In this document: piece after piece, positions 1 to 7,543 of the stretch
How positions within the stretch are numbered: position 1 is the first letter of the stretch
Layout: every line of letters starts with the position of its first letter
Source of the DNA: JADKIH01 sp031367345
GTDB taxonomy: Bacteria; Bacteroidota; Bacteroidia; AKYH767-A; 2013-40CM-41-45
NCBI GenBank assembly: GCA_031367345.1
Contig: JANLPR010000183.1
Span: 1-25,716 of the forward strand
Length of the DNA: 25,716 bases
Reading direction: 5' to 3'
The notes under the pieces: generated by a model
The model's input: the letters and a program-made list of their open reading frames with translations, nothing else
What the model was told of the DNA's origin: nothing
The model's database searches: none
Program-made: the position numbers and the translations under genes

Positions 1-64
1 GTTTTAAATCATTCAACTATTAAGTCTAACATCCACTATACAAGGTTGAATTAATCAATCAACT

Positions 65-1783
65 ATGTCACACCGAAAAATATTACTTGTAATTGCTTTG
101 ATCGCTGTCAATCTTGTTACGGCTCTAATTACTAAGGCTTCTATTGTTACCGGACAATCGCAAACCAATAATACTCCTAGCGCGGCTGCTATTTATGGAC
201 CTCGTGCAATTTGTTTCAATCAATCAAATGTTGTGTATTCTGTTGATGCTGTGCCGGGATCTATTTCTTATAGCTGGAATGTTCCCTCTGGTGTTACTAT
301 TGTTTCAGGTCAAGGAACAAATTCAATCACTGTTAACTTTGCTGTCGCCTTTGGTGACATCTGCGTTTCGGTGGTTGACAATAATGGAATAAGTAATCCA
401 ACGTGTATCTCTACGTTCTATGCTGCTACTAAACCTGCTATCGCCGATACTATTCTTGGTCCGGTAAATACGGTGTGTCCCGGACAAATTGTTACGTACT
501 CTATTACCGACGATTCATTGGCGAGTAATTATATTTGGCAATTACCTTCGCACATGACTGTTTTGTCTGGTGCTAATACAAACAGTATTGAAGTTTTAGT
601 AGATACCGGATTCGTATGGGGTTACTTGCGTACTTCTAAATCGAATTGCAAAGGATTGTCGGCTCAATATGCTATTGCTGTTTATTCAGCTCCTGCAAAA
701 CCTGGCTCAGTAACTGGACCTGCTGTTGGTGCCTGTGCTAATGGAACCTATACTTATTCTATTGCTCCTGTGCCGGGCGCTACCTCATACACTTGGTACA
801 CACCTCAAGGATGTATGGTAACTTCTCCTGCTACTTCAGGAAATCCATTAACTACTTCTGTGGCTTCAGTAGATATTACTTTTCCTTCCAATTTTACGTA
901 TGGTACATTATACATTACTTCTAACAGCGGCTGTAATTCAAGTGAGATGCGTGAAATGAAAATTCGTTCGCTCCCTATGAAACCGGGTGCAATCCACGGA
1001 CCTTTCTACGGAGTTTGCGAAATGACAAGTGTAACGTACACGGTCGATTCAATTGCCGGCGCTACTTCTTATAATTGGAATTTCAATTCTAACTTGGCTG
1101 TAGTGAATAACAATGGTAGTAGATCTATTTCAGTCGATTTTTTGCCGGGCTTCGATCATGCTACATTATGTGTAACGGCCGATAATTCATGCGGTAGTAG
1201 TATCTCGCGTTGTGGTGTAGTATTCGCTCATCCGCAAGTGGCACAAATTATTCAAGGACCAACTGGCGCTTGTAATACAATCCCGTCTGTAAGTATTGCT
1301 TACTATTCTGTCGATTCAGTTTTTGGTACTACAACTTATAACTGGAATGTTCCTCCGGGTGCAACAATTACAGCTGGTCAAGGAACGCCTCGTATTACCG
1401 TTGACTACATGGGTGCAACCAGTGGAAATGTTTCAGTGAGCACAACAAATGCATGTGGAGTTAGTCCAGCACGATCTTTAAGTATAATCGTTAATCCTTG
1501 TCGAATCAATAACAACAATGAAGTTGTTTATAATGATTTGATTAATGTTTATCCAAATCCTGCAATAGAAGAATTTACTTTAAGCTTTTCAGCAGTGGGT
1601 AATTCGGATTATAAAGTTAGAATAATGGATATCACCGGGCGTGAAGTGATGATCAGAAATCACATTACATCTACCGGTTTAAATAATGAAATTTTCAATG
1701 TCTCAGAGATGCAAAGAGGTATATACCTCGCTGAATTGTCTCTCAATGGCAACAAGCAATTTGTAAAAGTTGTTGTGAAATAA
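65..1783 (+). CDS. Secreted PKD-like repeat protein with T9SS type A sorting domain
   Basis: This is a 572-residue secreted protein. A hydrophobic stretch at about residues 5-28 is a signal peptide. Five PKD/Ig-like repeats follow, at about 43-115, 130-205, 216-300, 310-390 and 396-475. Each opens with a 'GP...C' turn, carries a Y-S/T-W/N-W core (SYSWNVPSG, SYTWYTPQG, TYNWNVPPG) and ends in a strand such as ITVNF. The last ~80 residues (from VYPNP near 495 to FVKVVVK) form a T9SS type A sorting domain: VYPNP, then DITGREV, then GIYLAEL. This family is exported by Sec, crosses the outer membrane by T9SS and is cleaved and anchored at the surface. The ligand is unknown; an adhesive or structural role is inference. 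It is a single-gene unit with a hairpin terminator just after the stop. ATG 65 is the natural start because the signal peptide follows at once. Confidence 0.9.
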   Translation: MSHRKILLVIALIAVNLVTALITKASIVTGQSQTNNTPSAAAIYGPRAICFNQSNVVYSVDAVPGSISYSWNVPSGVTIVSGQGTNSITVNFAVAFGDICVSVVDNNGISNPTCISTFYAATKPAIADTILGPVNTVCPGQIVTYSITDDSLASNYIWQLPSHMTVLSGANTNSIEVLVDTGFVWGYLRTSKSNCKGLSAQYAIAVYSAPAKPGSVTGPAVGACANGTYTYSIAPVPGATSYTWYTPQGCMVTSPATSGNPLTTSVASVDITFPSNFTYGTLYITSNSGCNSSEMREMKIRSLPMKPGAIHGPFYGVCEMTSVTYTVDSIAGATSYNWNFNSNLAVVNNNGSRSISVDFLPGFDHATLCVTADNSCGSSISRCGVVFAHPQVAQIIQGPTGACNTIPSVSIAYYSVDSVFGTTTYNWNVPPGATITAGQGTPRITVDYMGATSGNVSVSTTNACGVSPARSLSIIVNPCRINNNNEVVYNDLINVYPNPAIEEFTLSFSAVGNSDYKVRIMDITGREVMIRNHITSTGLNNEIFNVSEMQRGIYLAELSLNGNKQFVKVVVK

Positions 1784-1811
1784 AGAGTGGTTTTTTTGGT
1801 TAGACGAGAAG

Positions 1812-1845
1812 CCCCGTATGGTAATACCATCGGGGTTTTCTTTTT
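1812..1845 (+). terminator. Rho-independent terminator of the PKD-like T9SS gene
   Basis: CCCCG-T-ATGGT pairs with ACCAT-CGGGG around a 3-nt loop AAT, with one bulged T. A T-rich run (TTTTCTTTTTTC) follows. It lies about 28 nt after the stop codon. Confidence 0.85.
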
Positions 1846-2029
1846 TCTTTTTTCTCGATAATAGTTGCTGAAGGTTTTTGATATTCACCCAAAGATGTTT
1901 CAATTAACGAGGTATTTACATTTGATTCTAATCTGTTTTCCACGTATATCGATCAGTTCACCAAAGTAAATTGACCTTCTACCATGCAAAATGGTAAATT
2001 GAATTTCAATTCAAAAATAAAACTTTATC

Positions 2030-2281
2030 ATGAGCACACACGAAATCCACGATCTGATCTTTCACAAAGGTATTTTTACATTTAACGACGGCCAACAAAA
2101 CACAGGCATGATCGTAGCCCGCTACAATATTGTACAAGCCCGAATTGAATATTACCTGATTCCGGAAAGCAATATCATAGCTTATCAGGCGGCACGATCG
2201 AAATTTGATAGTAATACTCATCGTGAATTAGGAACGATGGTTGACATTGAACATATCGTAAACGCGAAATTGGCAGCATGA
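2030..2281 (+). CDS. Small conserved-looking hypothetical protein, 83 residues
   Basis: An 83-residue soluble protein with no signal peptide or membrane segment. The sequence alternates short beta-like stretches (GIFTFNDGQQNTGMIVARYN, ARIEYYLIP) and ends in a likely helix (DIEHIVNAKLAA). I do not recognise the family with certainty; its composition resembles small uncharacterised cytoplasmic proteins of Bacteroidota. The stop TGA shares its last base with the ATG of the next small gene, so the two are probably translated from one message. An open frame lies on the opposite strand here, but this one is favoured by the coupling and by its ordinary composition. Function unknown. Confidence 0.6.
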   Translation: MSTHEIHDLIFHKGIFTFNDGQQNTGMIVARYNIVQARIEYYLIPESNIIAYQAARSKFDSNTHRELGTMVDIEHIVNAKLAA

Positions 2282-2418
2282 TGAAAAGGCTTAACATTTA
2301 CAATAAAATTTTCTTATTGATCTGTACCGTACTTATCTTATTCATTATTTTTAATGTTCCACACGAAAATAATGTACCTGAAAGCCCTGCGAGTCAAATC
2401 GAAAGATCAACTAATTAG
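2281..2418 (+). CDS. 45-residue single-pass membrane protein coupled to the upstream gene
   Basis: ATG 2281 overlaps the TGA of the preceding gene by one base (TGATG). It opens a 45-codon frame ending at TAG 2416-2418. The product begins MKRLNIYNK, then has a hydrophobic helix at residues 10-26 (IFLLICTVLILFIIFNV), then a polar tail of about 19 residues (PHENNVPESPASQIERSTN). The positively charged N-terminus predicts N-in, C-out topology. It has no recognisable family. The start-stop overlap and the clean lysine-rich start followed by one membrane span are the reasons to call a real gene despite its size. Confidence 0.5.
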   Translation: MKRLNIYNKIFLLICTVLILFIIFNVPHENNVPESPASQIERSTN

Positions 2419-2545
2419 TGAGTAGTGAGTGGTAAGTAGTGAGTAAAAAAAATGATAATCGGTAATCGAGCTTCGATAATTGACCTGCGTAAATCGACCT
2501 GCGTAAATCGAGCTTCGATAATCGAATCTCGAATCTCGACATTCG
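2419..2545. repeat. Short TCGA-rich intergenic repeats
   Basis: The gap between the small membrane gene and the dnaN 3' end is made of short repeats. First come copies of GTGAGTAGT / GTAAGTAGT (2419-2445). Then GACCTGCGTAAATC stands twice in perfect tandem (2482-2495, 2496-2509), flanked by two copies of TAATCGAGCTTCGATAAT-like sequence (2463-2480 and 2503-2522). The core ATCGA-GCT-TCGAT is itself an inverted repeat. A run of TCGAATCTCGAATCTCGAC follows. No coding potential is evident. It resembles the TCG-rich filler repeats seen between Bacteroidota genes, but the class is not identified. Confidence 0.7.
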
Positions 2546-2551
2546 ACCTTC

Positions 2552-3676
2552 CTAATTATTCAACATCACCGGCATCACGAGCATCAGAATGTCTTCGTCT
2601 TTGTTATCATTGTTCGCAGGTACTAAAATCCCGGCACGATTTGGAGCTGACATTTCCAATGTGATATTTTCGAATTCGAGATTGCTCAGCATATCAGCAA
2701 GGAAACGTGCATTGAAGCCTATCTCCATATCTTCTCCTTCATACTGGCATGACATACGCTCATTCGCTTCGTTTGCAAAATCAAGATCCTCCGCACTAAT
2801 ATGCAATTCACTACCCGATACTTTTAAACGTACCTGATGTGTTGTTTTATTTGAAAAGATTGAAACTCGACGTACTGAATTCAATAGCGCAGAACGAGAG
2901 ATTGTTAATTTATTTGGGTTGTCAATCGGAATCACTGCTTCGTAGTTCGGGTAACGACCATCAATCAATCGACAGATCAATGAATGATTACCAAAGTTGA
3001 ATTGTAAATTATTCTCAGTGTAAGTGATCTTTACATCTTCATTTATTTCACCTAGAATATTTTTTAAAAGATTTAATGGCTTCTTTGGAACAATCAATGC
3101 TCCTTCTCCGGAACTCTTTGCATCGTTTCTTCGGTAACGAACTAATTTGTGAGCATCAGTTGCTACAAAGGTAATATTGTCTTTGCTCAATTGAAAAAAT
3201 ACTCCCGACATTACAGGACGAAGCTCATCGTTTCCTGTTGCAAACAATGTTTTTGTTATTGCATTTTGTAGAATTGATGCGCTCAGTGAAAGTGTTTTCG
3301 CTTCATCCATCGATGGCAAACGAGGAAACTCACTTGCATCAAATCCTGTTAATTTATATTTTCCTGAATCAGAAACTATTTCAATGCCTCCTGTTTTTTC
3401 ATCAACCAAAAACACCAACGGCTGTTCTGAAAAAGTTTTTAATGTGTCTAGTAATATTTTTGCAGGTACTGCTATCTTTCCGCCTTGTTTTCCTTCTGTT
3501 AATTGAATTGACGTAGTCATGGTCGACTCTAAATCAGATGCAGAAACCGTTAATGTTCCTTTGTCCACAACAAAAAGGAAATTATTCAATATAGGTAATG
3601 GATTACTTGTGTTCAATACACCGCTGATCTGTTGTAAATGTTTCATCAGTGTAGAACTCGATACAATAAACTTCAT
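2552..3676 (-). CDS. dnaN: DNA polymerase III beta subunit (sliding clamp)
   Basis: A 374-residue protein of normal beta-clamp length. It forms the dimeric ring that tethers DNA polymerase III to DNA. The N-terminus MKFIVSSSTLMKHLQQISGV, the segment NPLPILNNFLF, 'GRYPNYEAVIP' near residue 240 and the C-terminal 'ILMLVMPVML' are hallmarks of the three-domain clamp; the C-terminal residues line the pocket that binds clamp-interacting peptides. The start is fixed by the MKF N-terminus. The gene follows the gldF-gldG-DUF4340 operon on the same strand but has its own promoter about 75-105 nt upstream. No frameshift or missing segment is seen. Confidence 0.97.
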   Translation of the reverse strand: MKFIVSSSTLMKHLQQISGVLNTSNPLPILNNFLFVVDKGTLTVSASDLESTMTTSIQLTEGKQGGKIAVPAKILLDTLKTFSEQPLVFLVDEKTGGIEIVSDSGKYKLTGFDASEFPRLPSMDEAKTLSLSASILQNAITKTLFATGNDELRPVMSGVFFQLSKDNITFVATDAHKLVRYRRNDAKSSGEGALIVPKKPLNLLKNILGEINEDVKITYTENNLQFNFGNHSLICRLIDGRYPNYEAVIPIDNPNKLTISRSALLNSVRRVSIFSNKTTHQVRLKVSGSELHISAEDLDFANEANERMSCQYEGEDMEIGFNARFLADMLSNLEFENITLEMSAPNRAGILVPANNDNKDEDILMLVMPVMLNN

Positions 3677-3752
3677 TTTATAGTCGTATTTGGTTGATAT
3701 TCAGTTATTTAGTTGAAGCATTAAATTAAGGTAACTACATTTTAGCTTCGTA

Positions 3753-3783
3753 CAAACCTACATAATAGCATGAAATTGCCAAA
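3753..3783 (-). promoter_or_regulatory. Bacteroidota-type promoter for dnaN
   Basis: On the minus strand, TTTG (3783-3780) is followed after 19 nt by TAGGTTTG (3760-3753). This is a full match to the Bacteroidota -33/-7 consensus TTTG...TAnnTTTG. Transcription would start near 3746, giving a leader of about 70 nt before the dnaN ATG at 3676. Confidence 0.75.
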
Positions 3784-3877
3784 GGAAATAATCCCTTCCG
3801 AAAGACTAAATATTAACAAAATGTGCTTCTGCTTTTGGGAACTTTCAGCTAAAAATGGAGGTGTAGTTGTCGGTAAT

Positions 3878-4912
3878 TTAATGCCTCAAACGATTTTTAT
3901 CCAAATCAAAGTCGAGTCTTCGACGAAACAGTTTTTCTATGTTCTGCTGTTGAATGGTTACAAAAAGTTTTTCGGGTTGGAGGTAACCATAAACTCTATC
4001 TACATCAAATTTCGATAAGCTACCTGTTGAGTCATGCATAGCAAGTGATGCTCCGGTAACAGGTACCGGATAAATATCCAATTTTGTTTTTTGGCCTTTT
4101 ACATCTGTCAATTCAATTTTAATTGGCGATGGTAATGAAATAATCGAGTCGATCTTTTTTTGGTCCATCGAACTCTGATCTTCATAATACACATTTTTGT
4201 ATTGATATAAATAATTATCACACGCTATGCTATCAACATGGTTTATCGTATTCGTTCGGTCTGGTGAGGAAACATTGTATCTTCCGTTATTTGCAATTAG
4301 TAAAAAAGAATTTTCAGGAAAGTTGGCGTAATCTATACTTATTGATCTTATTTCTGATTCAGGCAAAGAAAATAAAAGGGGCTCTCTCCAATCTTTTTCT
4401 ATAGGGGAAAATCTAGGCGTCAAATATCCATTGAAGCCGGGTATTTGTGTAATGAAAGGTGAGTTTGAATTCTCCAACATCATAAAAGTTCCCAATCCAT
4501 CTTCGGTTTGACCACCTATATAAATAACTTTTCCGGGTTCAGTTTTGTTGTTGAAATAAATTTCGCACTTGATGCCATTTGATGAGAGCGCCTTGATTAC
4601 ATTGTTATATGCCGCCTTTGCAACTTTTGTTCGCACGTCTATTCGGTAAAGCACTTCCAACAAATTAAGAATATTGGATCGCCTAACGTTGTATTTGTTG
4701 TTCACCAACCATTGTTTATTGGCTTCTCTTGAAAGTGTAATACTCTTTCCATAACGATCGGCCAAAAACACTTTGGTAATACTTGCTGTATCTTTAACTG
4801 AAAAGTCTTTTAGCTCTTCTCGTATTGTTCCAAATTTATTTTTAAAAACGAAAAGCACCGTTGTTATGCCTAATAGTACAAAGACTACTAATAAAAATTT
4901 ATTTTTTTTCAT
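3878..4912 (-). CDS. DUF4340-type membrane-anchored protein, gldG neighbour
   Basis: A 344-residue protein with one N-terminal membrane anchor (residues 5-24, FLLVVFVLLGITTVLFVFKN) and a large extracytoplasmic part. The body has the look of DUF4340 proteins: 'SITKVFLADRYGKSITLSREANKQWLVNNKYNVR' style strands at about 43-78, and two similar beta-rich halves. That family is commonly found next to GldG-like ABC auxiliary proteins, which fits this position 9 nt after the gldG stop. It is probably co-transcribed with gldF and gldG and may work at the same inner-membrane complex; that role is inference. The domain call is from memory of the family. No catalytic motif is visible. Confidence 0.75.
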   Translation of the reverse strand: MKKNKFLLVVFVLLGITTVLFVFKNKFGTIREELKDFSVKDTASITKVFLADRYGKSITLSREANKQWLVNNKYNVRRSNILNLLEVLYRIDVRTKVAKAAYNNVIKALSSNGIKCEIYFNNKTEPGKVIYIGGQTEDGLGTFMMLENSNSPFITQIPGFNGYLTPRFSPIEKDWREPLLFSLPESEIRSISIDYANFPENSFLLIANNGRYNVSSPDRTNTINHVDSIACDNYLYQYKNVYYEDQSSMDQKKIDSIISLPSPIKIELTDVKGQKTKLDIYPVPVTGASLAMHDSTGSLSKFDVDRVYGYLQPEKLFVTIQQQNIEKLFRRRLDFDLDKNRLRH

Positions 4913-4921
4913 ACTATTTTA

Positions 4922-6625
4922 TCAACGTGTAAATTTACGCTTTCGAAGAAAAGCAAATAGGATTCCAAAAATAGTAACCATTAGCGTTGGTAATAATAAA
5001 TTAGTCCATTTAATGAGCTCAGGCGATTCTATTTTTTCGGGGTCAAGCAATCTCATTTTTATTTCTTTCGAGCGAAGTTCAAGCACTCCTTTGTTGTCGA
5101 GTAAATAATCGACACAATTCAAAATAAAATTTCTGTTTCCGAATGTTTGTCGAGTAAAACGATCATAGCCCAATGGGTAGATATTTCCTTTTTTGCTGAT
5201 ATGACTTGCAATCACATCACCATCGCTCACCACAATCATTTTTGTTGGTACGCTTTTCTTTTGAAAATTTATTTCTGGAGAGTTTGCTATTTCGTCGGGT
5301 ATTCTATTTGTAAAATTCGAACTGAATTCTCCTTCTAGTAATATTGCCACGGGAATATTTCGCTTATTGAACAATTGAATTTCAGGTTTGTCACGTAAAA
5401 TATTTAAACTAACTCTGGCAGGCGATGATTGTGTGCGACTCGATTTACTTGTTGCAAGCAATACCGTTTTTTGAACATTAGGTGTTTCAATAGTATCAAT
5501 TGATGATGCAAATTCTGTTTTAACTAAATTCAAATTGTGAACTATTGGATTCTTACTATCTGTTCCAAGCAGAGGAAAATAATACCAAGGAAATAATTCT
5601 TGCTTTGGCTGATTGCCTACATAACCGGTAATCACAGGTATCGGCGCTGCTTGAATATCGAGTAAGAGGTCGGAGTTAATTCGTACTCCGTACTTAAAGA
5701 GCATGTCATCCAAATTCAAATTCTTGGGAATAGCCATCGTTGTACTTCTCGTTTCAAGCGAATCCATTTCTATATCCATCTGATCAATCAGCCATAGTAC
5801 TCTTCCTCCATTCATCACAAATTGATCGATCACAAACTTATCCTTTTCACTAAAAGCTGTATCCGGTTTTGGAATGATCAATAATTTAAAATCTTTTAAG
5901 GCATTAATTTTTCCTCCAATCGATACTGTATCTACAATATAATAATCTTTCAATCCATTCGCTGCATCAGAAAATTTAGATGTCGACAATTCATTCTGAC
6001 CTTTTAGAAATGCAACAGAAATAGATTTTTCTACAGAAATTTTTCTTAAAACTGAACTAATTTCATATTCTAAATTTTCGACACTTGTATTTAGCATTTC
6101 ATCAGAACCAGATCCCAATTTGCTTTTTAATATTTGCATCGGAATTTCTTTACTCCTAAAATTTACAATTGCACCCGGAAAAATTAACTTCTGACTTTGA
6201 CTCCCATTCTGATTTTCTTCTAAAGTAGTAGGGTAGAGGCCTTTTTTACTTAATTGTTTGTACAGCTCTACTCGCTCTTTCTCATTCGGATTTGAATTTG
6301 GATCGATGAATTCATATTCAATATTGGCTTTTGAATAGATTCTAAATTCATCGAGCATCTCTTTTAAACTGTTACGCAATTTTAAAAATCCCGGTGGAAG
6401 ATCTCCTGCAAGATAAATTTTAAAATAAACGATGTCGTCTAAATGAGTTGCCAAATCTTTTGACGATTGAGAAAGTGAATAACGCTTTTCCTGCGTCATG
6501 TCCAAACGCGTAAAAGCAAATTGAGCTAATACATTTATTAAAACAACTATTGCAAGAATTAAGAACAGCTGAATGATACTCTGCTGTTTGATACTTCGCT
6601 TTTTATTTTTCTGACTTTCTACCAT
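4922..6625 (-). CDS. gldG: Gliding motility ABC transporter auxiliary protein GldG
   Basis: A 567-residue protein, the expected length for GldG. An N-terminal membrane segment (about residues 17-37, IIQLFLILAIVVLINVLAQF) is followed by 'FTRLDMTQEKRYSLSQSSKDL', the typical opening of the GldG/ABC-auxiliary extracytoplasmic region. A DUF4350-like part includes 'LLIIPKPDTAFSEKDKFVIDQFVMNGGRVLWLIDQ' near residues 245-285. A C-terminal membrane helix (about 540-560) ends in RKRKFTR. In Flavobacterium, GldA, GldF and GldG form an ABC transporter needed for gliding; its substrate is unknown. Its ATG overlaps the 3' end of gldF by 7 nt, so the two are translationally coupled. Confidence 0.92.
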   Translation of the reverse strand: MVESQKNKKRSIKQQSIIQLFLILAIVVLINVLAQFAFTRLDMTQEKRYSLSQSSKDLATHLDDIVYFKIYLAGDLPPGFLKLRNSLKEMLDEFRIYSKANIEYEFIDPNSNPNEKERVELYKQLSKKGLYPTTLEENQNGSQSQKLIFPGAIVNFRSKEIPMQILKSKLGSGSDEMLNTSVENLEYEISSVLRKISVEKSISVAFLKGQNELSTSKFSDAANGLKDYYIVDTVSIGGKINALKDFKLLIIPKPDTAFSEKDKFVIDQFVMNGGRVLWLIDQMDIEMDSLETRSTTMAIPKNLNLDDMLFKYGVRINSDLLLDIQAAPIPVITGYVGNQPKQELFPWYYFPLLGTDSKNPIVHNLNLVKTEFASSIDTIETPNVQKTVLLATSKSSRTQSSPARVSLNILRDKPEIQLFNKRNIPVAILLEGEFSSNFTNRIPDEIANSPEINFQKKSVPTKMIVVSDGDVIASHISKKGNIYPLGYDRFTRQTFGNRNFILNCVDYLLDNKGVLELRSKEIKMRLLDPEKIESPELIKWTNLLLPTLMVTIFGILFAFLRKRKFTR

Positions 6626-7353
6626 TTCCTTTTTTCAAGTATAAAGCGTGATAAGAAAATAAAAATTAAAGTCAATGAAAGAAAGTAAATTACATCTCTT
6701 GTGTCTATTACTCCTCTACTCATAGAAGCATAATGACTACTAATGCCAAGCTGTGAAAGGGTATTACTTACTGAAGCATTTGGAATAATTGAAGCAACAA
6801 ATTCAAAGCCACTATAAAAAAAGAAACAGAGGATTAACGCAAAAATAAAAGCGACAATTTGGTTGTTGCTTAATGCAGATGAAAATACACCAATCGATGA
6901 AAATCCGCTGCACAGAAAAATTAATCCGATGTAAGAACCAATTATCCCGGCAGTATCGATATTGCCTTTTGGATTAGCCAACAAGTAAATGGAAATATAA
7001 TATACCAATGTTGGGATTAGTGCTATGATTACCAATAATACCGCAGAAAAGTATTTCGCAAGTACGATCTGAAGTTCACTTAAGGGTTGTGTTAGCAGTA
7101 CTTCGATCGTTCCGCTTTTTTGCTCTTCGGCAAACATTTTCATAGTTACTGCCGGTATGAGAAACAGAAATACCCATGGTGCTATCACAAATAACGAATC
7201 CATATTTGCATAGCCGCTTTCAATGATATTGTTTTCTGCACCTGGAAAGATCCACATGATCAACCCTAATGAAAGCAAAAAAACGATGAGGACTATGTAC
7301 CCCATCAGTGAACTAAAAAAACTATTTATCTCTTTTTTGAGAAGTGCAACCAC
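6619..7353 (-). CDS. gldF: Gliding motility ABC transporter permease GldF
   Basis: A 244-residue integral membrane protein with about six hydrophobic helices. The opening (MVALLKKEINSFFSSLMGYIVLIVFLL) and the 'MKMFAEEQKSGTIEVLLTQPLSELQIVLAKYFSAV' segment at about 71-105 are diagnostic of the ABC-2 permease GldF, the membrane partner of the ATPase GldA. gldA is not in this window. It is the first gene of the gldF-gldG-DUF4340 unit. A weak -7-like TACTTTTA lies only about 20 nt upstream (7372-7379), so the leader would be very short. Confidence 0.92.
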   Translation of the reverse strand: MVALLKKEINSFFSSLMGYIVLIVFLLSLGLIMWIFPGAENNIIESGYANMDSLFVIAPWVFLFLIPAVTMKMFAEEQKSGTIEVLLTQPLSELQIVLAKYFSAVLLVIIALIPTLVYYISIYLLANPKGNIDTAGIIGSYIGLIFLCSGFSSIGVFSSALSNNQIVAFIFALILCFFFYSGFEFVASIIPNASVSNTLSQLGISSHYASMSRGVIDTRDVIYFLSLTLIFIFLSRFILEKRKW

Positions 7354-7480
7354 TTGTATTTATTTGAACGGTAAAAGTACTTTTTTTTAACGATTCGAAA
7401 ATAGTTTGGAATAATATCCTTACCAATTTACCGACCACGTAAGTTGTAAAGTTATGTTCAAATAAAGATATGATTTAGAT

Positions 7481-7517
7481 AAAAAAAAGAGGCTGCCTTG
7501 ATCAGACAGCCTCTTTT
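7481..7517 (-). terminator. Rho-independent terminator of the SprB-repeat T9SS gene
   Basis: Read on the minus strand, AAGAGGCTG pairs with CAGCCTCTT around an 11-nt loop, followed by a run of T (the A8 tract at 7481-7488 on the plus strand). It lies about 30 nt after the stop at 7544 and separates this gene from gldF. Confidence 0.85.
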
Positions 7518-7543
7518 AATGAAGAAATTAACTATGGAATAAT

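Noticed and set aside
2006..2221. Open frame on the minus strand opposite the 83-residue gene
   Set aside because: It is the antisense shadow of 2030-2281, which has better composition and is coupled to the next gene.
2463..2522. Possible CRISPR-like repeats
   Set aside because: The repeats are 14-18 bp, adjacent or overlapping, with no spacers of constant length and no cas genes nearby.
3770..4018. Plus-strand open frame between dnaN and the DUF4340 gene
   Set aside because: It overlaps the dnaN promoter and the antisense of the DUF4340 3' end, with no family features.
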